NCBI GenBank assembly: GCA_045863055.1
Contig: BTUW01000007.1
Coordinates: 62,001 to 126,000, forward strand
Length of the DNA stretch: 64,000 nt
Direction: 5' to 3'
Source of the DNA: UTCHB3 sp008363265
GTDB taxonomy: Bacteria > Bacteroidota > Ignavibacteria > Ignavibacteriales > Ignavibacteriaceae
The notes beneath the pieces were generated by a model that worked only from the letters and a program-made list of their open reading frames with translations, had not been told where the DNA came from and made no database searches. Made by a program: the position numbers and the translations under genes. Positions 62,101-64,000 of the stretch are shown here, piece after piece (within the stretch, counting starts at the first letter, position 1; every line of letters begins with the position of its first letter).

Positions 62101-63882
62101 AGTGAGGATCCGGCTTTTGGTACTCTGATCATCTCAGATAGTACGATCACCGATACCCTTAGGGAATTACCCCAGCTGGAAGTCCCAAAAACATACTACT
62201 GGCGAGTTAAAGCGCGGAACATTGGCGGAGTAAGTGAGTTTTCTGAGGTTTGGAACTTCAGAACACTCGGCCTGCCACTGACGGTGAACCTTGTCTCACC
62301 TTTGAACGGCGCGATGGATCTACCGGTGAATAATGTGTCGTTTACATGGTCGAAGGGAGGTGAGCAAACCTTCGGTGCTGTTTCCTCGAATGGTGAACCG
62401 AAGGAGGCTAAAGCTACCGGGTTAAGTAAAAGGTCTGGTGGTACTGCGGGAAGATCTTCCGGAATAAACTCTCCCAATTCATTAACAGGTAACCCGGAAA
62501 CAATCGGAAAGTACTGGCTGGAGATCACCACGGATACGAGTGGTTCGACTATGTTCTTTTCAGACAGTACCCTGACTGATACAACCAGACAGGTTTCAGG
62601 ATTTGCTCATCTTACCACATACTACTGGCGAGTAAAAGCACAAAATGAAGTTGGTTGGGGTCAATTTTCAGGGTGGTACAGTTTTACTACCATCATTCAA
62701 AGACCGGGTGTCACTTTTCTCGTAAGCCCACAGGATCAATCCACAGGACTTGTACAACCGATCACTGTTAAGTGGCGAACTGCCCCAAGAGCTGAAAAGT
62801 ACACTCTTGAGGTTAGTGACAGTCCCGGATTCACATCATTCATCGTCAGGGATACGAACATGACCGATACGACAAGAGTACTTCCTGCACTTGCTCCGCT
62901 TCAGGAGTATTACTGGAGGGTTTATTCAGTGAACATCGGAGGAATAAGCGATACATCTGCGGTCTGGAGATTCAAGACACTTGGTGCTCCGACAACCGTG
63001 AACTTGGTTTATCCCGCAGATAATGCTCTAAATATTCCTGTTGATCTCACATTTACATGGACGAGGGCAACCGATCAGGAAGCAGTTCTTGGTTACTGGT
63101 TTGAACTTACGACCGATACAGCCGCTACTCCTATAATTAAAGACACTCTCCTTACGGATACTCTTAAGGCCGTGAACCAGCTTGCCAACAATACTCCTTT
63201 CTTCTGGCGCGTAAAGGCGCAGAATGAGACGGGATGGGGTAACTTCACCGCTTGGGGTAGGTTCAAGACGGTGAAGAAGCTTATTGCACCGCCAACTAAT
63301 CTGGTAGCCACAGCGGTAGCTATTGGACAGGTGAGACTTGAGTGGAGTGACAATTCGGATAACGAATCTGGTTTTGTTATCGCCCGGAAGACAGGGGACT
63401 CAACAAGCCTTGATCCGTTGGTGATTCTTGACTCAGTTGCGACCGGTGTTACCCAATATCTTGATTCGTTGGTGAGCGATACCACGCTCTACAGTTACGT
63501 GGTTGTTGCATACAACAATGACACCATATCCCTTCCGAGTAATTACGCTCAGGTGTTCACGCTGACGGGAATAAAGGAGATCATTGCCGATCGGTTACCG
63601 ATGAAGTTCGACCTGTACCAGAACTACCCGAATCCTTTCAACCCGAGCACGATGATCCGGTTCGCGATACCGAAAGAGTCCAGCGTGAGGATCGAACTCT
63701 ACTCGATGCAGGGCGAACTTATAGCGGTACTTCTGAACGGGGAGATGGCGGCAGGATATTACGAATCCCGGCTCGAAATCCCGAACTACGCGAGCGGTAT
63801 ATATTTATATAGAATTGTCGCCCAGCCGGCGGATGGTTCAGAGCCGTTCACGAAAACAAAGAAACTAATCCTGGTCAAATAA
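56152..63882 (+). CDS. Giant T9SS-exported lipase-like protein with FN3-type repeats
   Basis: From ATG 56152 the protein is 2576 residues with a signal peptide (MKKTLFLVFLLLFQFVGFAQ). An alpha/beta-hydrolase domain (~23-400) opens RSPYPIIFVHGIDSDNTMWN, with nucleophile Ser157 in VILVGHSMGGLAIREYL and FTLNTPHLGSSFAEP, a PGAP1/lipase-like esterase. One fibronectin-like unit (~470-565) precedes a long N-rich beta-helix-like part (~570-1250). Eleven FN3-like units follow (YYWRVRAxNxxGWGDWS pattern) to ~2380, then a canonical FN3 (PPTNLVATAV...RLEWSDNSDNESGF) and the T9SS domain YQNYPNPFNPSTMIRF. Two or three repeat pairs are nearly identical. Substrate is unknown; it likely works at the cell surface. 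Confidence 0.9.
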   Translation: MKKTLFLVFLLLFQFVGFAQSGRSPYPIIFVHGIDSDNTMWNDITNHLNLWFGSAQVVDLVLNASFDSTHFVDDVIIEFKNTPPLSTGNIFTVNFKNWWNENATDPMLLQGQNHGHILTQSQSNESSILKQGYALKLVIEKVLHATNSDGVILVGHSMGGLAIREYLQRKDENGSQMWWVDKNDVISGHMVKKVFTLNTPHLGSSFAEPNGKTVLPNVYSEATRDLRDKYIGDYGFELPGVYLFGGKEKSIRIYSSFHNYDVNCDGDDKDSIIGISQGTSYNPNLPLPSNIYYTWGTSIGDWVVPHSNSWLYDQNNVAQPPGTDTLLTDDGHMAAKHNVPNIMRGLDEPNIKELAYDLTPKNMSFFKIDRTLQGFITYQPAPSSFLVDNDFYKVVLPAPGDLRISLHGNFSGIQQIAVISNNNFVANNNLPGELTLQVDADTHYIRVRGYADDQTWTNPYTLSVKYDIGVPPQLPTNILPLNGAIFVHQNMSVDWSDVDRAKTYEFQLAKDSLFSNLVYSQAGLTSSTIDVSNLELEKKYYWRVRSVNYWGVSDWSEIWSFTTEDALAVGKVNSKPSGGNWGDPKTWIDGKVPIENEDVVIRGPVSIENDYNCRALVVTSEGSLQSGSQSNSILYMSGNLKNYGKIKNNSKGYSLSVWAKGHVANFNEITAYSLVMNGSSNQIISHGIGNTFDCNVSFSNTVGDLVAGSPLVFNKSLSLGGGKLQIGEFPTTITQSGTVFGGQIVGEYLNYQSSERMSNMLLNVRNLFMSGGITNCTFQGPVTFYGRIMTVLSNTINGDLTIIDTLESLNHSAGEHLIQVNGNLVNNGVILDRLNSQSALRIVIDGNFENNGEVRNYIIQSSGSIMNNNTLNCSYLSLDGTTDQYIFLAPGKEFTSNISFTNASGRLIAGSDLRFTGTVNLTTGKFSTGDYSVTGGYIIGGKIDQPVFRFYGEGTLRDAQLNVRNLFVKGDLLNCTLQGPVTFHNRIRNNVYNLINGDLIIQDTLENFNAYSSNGHTLEVNGNLINNGLITENNASNQGLRLITSGDITNQGWMRNSFYTLTGSRNRTINVGDNTSSIFSTDGDSVVLTGQNRLPNLSVIAGSCILHENSELVIYGNMIQGNFKNFGKVIVERPNYYAVAVYDFFMNRIKLGIQPDFNKLTVANFGYQTPTLFGTAIKNYWSVTTEPSSYFDAQFLNFEYKDDMLNGNDEIRLEVFHSNNGQNNWQKVSSPSNISRNPEMNSVQISNIPIQGYFALASSANFPEVVVLSLPQNDQLNEPIPVKLVWRKANMAGRYMLSVAKDSLFSQIVVADSNLTDTVRILSSMDYNSSYYWRVRAGNQLGWGDWSSTRKFTTIIEKPETPVLAMPLNNSLGLLNPITVKWHKSLRVEKYKLQVSTDSLFDSLVVNDSTIADTVKILPNLSSHTKYYWRVRAANVGGVSDWSSVRNFKTLGNPYASNLVEPLNNSVNHPLNGIVFKWTKASERIETVQKYQFQVSTDSLFGSLFVNDSTLTDTSRIVNGMGYLTKYFWRVRAKNETGWGDWSVIWRFTTIVEKPAIPQLAAPLDNAVGLINPVTAKWNKALRVEKYYLQLSADNSFTSLIVNDSTVIDTIKLLPVLSNYTQYYWRVKAMNVGGVSDWSTVWKFKTLGNPYASNPVEPLNNSINHPLNGVMFKWTKAKERIEAIQKYQLQLSTDSLFGSFFLNDSTLTDTSHIVNGLSYLAKYFWRVRAKNETGWGEWSDTWRFTTIIEKPTTPLLASPVNNTVGLLNPVVVGWNSSARVERYRLQVSADSLFSTFVVNDSSLTDTSKILPELSIYTKHFWRVQAINIGGVSAWSTVWSFKTLGNPYASNLIEPLNNSVNHPLNGIVFKWTKANERIETIQKYQFQVSADSLFGTLFINDSTLTDTSRIVNGMGYLTKYFWRVRAQNETGWGDWSDVWHLTTIIEKPVVPQLASPANNSTQQLQPVTLKWRSALRASSYTLEVSEDPAFGTLIISDSTITDTLRELPQLEVPKTYYWRVKARNIGGVSEFSEVWNFRTLGLPLTVNLVSPLNGAMDLPVNNVSFTWSKGGEQTFGAVSSNGEPKEAKATGLSKRSGGTAGRSSGINSPNSLTGNPETIGKYWLEITTDTSGSTMFFSDSTLTDTTRQVSGFAHLTTYYWRVKAQNEVGWGQFSGWYSFTTIIQRPGVTFLVSPQDQSTGLVQPITVKWRTAPRAEKYTLEVSDSPGFTSFIVRDTNMTDTTRVLPALAPLQEYYWRVYSVNIGGISDTSAVWRFKTLGAPTTVNLVYPADNALNIPVDLTFTWTRATDQEAVLGYWFELTTDTAATPIIKDTLLTDTLKAVNQLANNTPFFWRVKAQNETGWGNFTAWGRFKTVKKLIAPPTNLVATAVAIGQVRLEWSDNSDNESGFVIARKTGDSTSLDPLVILDSVATGVTQYLDSLVSDTTLYSYVVVAYNNDTISLPSNYAQVFTLTGIKEIIADRLPMKFDLYQNYPNPFNPSTMIRFAIPKESSVRIELYSMQGELIAVLLNGEMAAGYYESRLEIPNYASGIYLYRIVAQPADGSEPFTKTKKLILVK
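60505..62269 (+). repeat. Three tandem 588-bp repeats encoding FN3-like pairs
   Basis: The word GGCAACCCRTATGCTTCCAA-like starts at 60505, 61093 and 61681, exactly 588 bp apart. Each unit encodes two FN3-like domains. The exact spacing and high identity of long stretches indicate recent duplication or gene conversion. Confidence 0.85.
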
Positions 63883-63903
63883 TTACTCGCGTTGAAAAAC
63901 ATT

Positions 63904-63940
63904 GGGCTCTTCGGGATCTCCCGGGGGCCCTTTTTATTTT
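63904..63940 (+). terminator. Terminator after the giant lipase-like gene
   Basis: An imperfect hairpin pairs GGGC and CGGGA with TCCCG and GCCC, followed by TTTTTATTTT. It ends the last gene of the window. Confidence 0.7.
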
Positions 63941-64000
63941 AAAAGTCGCTGAGTAAACTTTCGAATTTGCCAAGCTGAACTCTTTATTTAATCATTTTCC

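Noticed and set aside
1..64000. tRNA, rRNA, CRISPR arrays, integron or phage attachment sites
   Set aside because: None recognised on reading intergenic regions on both strands; no repeat-spacer periodicity and no cloverleaf was noticed.

Overview
The window looks like a chromosome segment from the Bacteroidota/Ignavibacteria-Chlorobi branch. Four large secreted proteins end in the type IX secretion (T9SS, Por) C-terminal sorting domain with a YPNPFNP motif. Shine-Dalgarno sites are sparse, and the conserved genes are those typical of free-living heterotrophs. No rRNA, tRNA or CRISPR array was seen. The species cannot be named from the sequence alone.

Layout. 1-7.2 kb: a cut-off secreted lamin-tail protein, a PD-(D/E)XK/AAA protein, a Ser/Thr kinase fused to a formylglycine-generating-enzyme-like (FGE) lectin-fold domain, a 0.9 kb block of REP-like palindromes, and an aldo/keto reductase overlapping an AlkD-like repair gene. 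7.3-14.1 kb (minus): a secreted M14 carboxypeptidase, then a tight signalling operon (PAS histidine kinase, NtrC-type regulator, STAS protein, lone receiver). 14.2-15.9 kb: fumC and a CDGSH iron-sulfur protein. 16-33.2 kb: an AT-richer accessory region with a type I restriction system (hsdR-hsdM-hsdS), decayed IS and gene remnants, tiny ORFs, a propeller-lipase T9SS cargo, an IS3-family element sitting in a broken FGE gene, a PEGA-FGE protein and a YD-repeat lipoprotein. 33.4-36 kb: an AMP nucleosidase-like enzyme and a LytS/LytTR two-component pair. 36-44.4 kb: alpha-2-macroglobulin, RlpA, secreted endonuclease I and phosphate acetyltransferase. 44.8-55.7 kb: a core growth cluster (small lipoprotein, YggS, DivIVA, purine nucleoside phosphorylase, membrane/coiled-coil protein, IleRS, DksA-like protein, LspA, RluA-type synthase), then CysRS and a metallopeptidase. 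56-63.9 kb: a 2.6-kaa T9SS cargo with a lipase-like head and long tandem fibronectin-like repeats.

The most interesting signals are these. (1) The last ~100 bp of the kinase-FGE gene look like a diversity-generating-retroelement variable region, with 15 of 16 candidate variable codons of the form NNC; no template repeat or reverse transcriptase was recognised here. (2) An IS3 element with 28-bp inverted ends sits between the head and the last nine codons of an FGE gene, without a target duplication. (3) lspA has no ATG/GTG/TTG where its conserved N-terminus requires one. (4) Several gene remnants become readable only after bridging stops or A/T-run frameshifts. (5) Two intergenic repeat families recur, one of them on both sides of the kinase-FGE gene.
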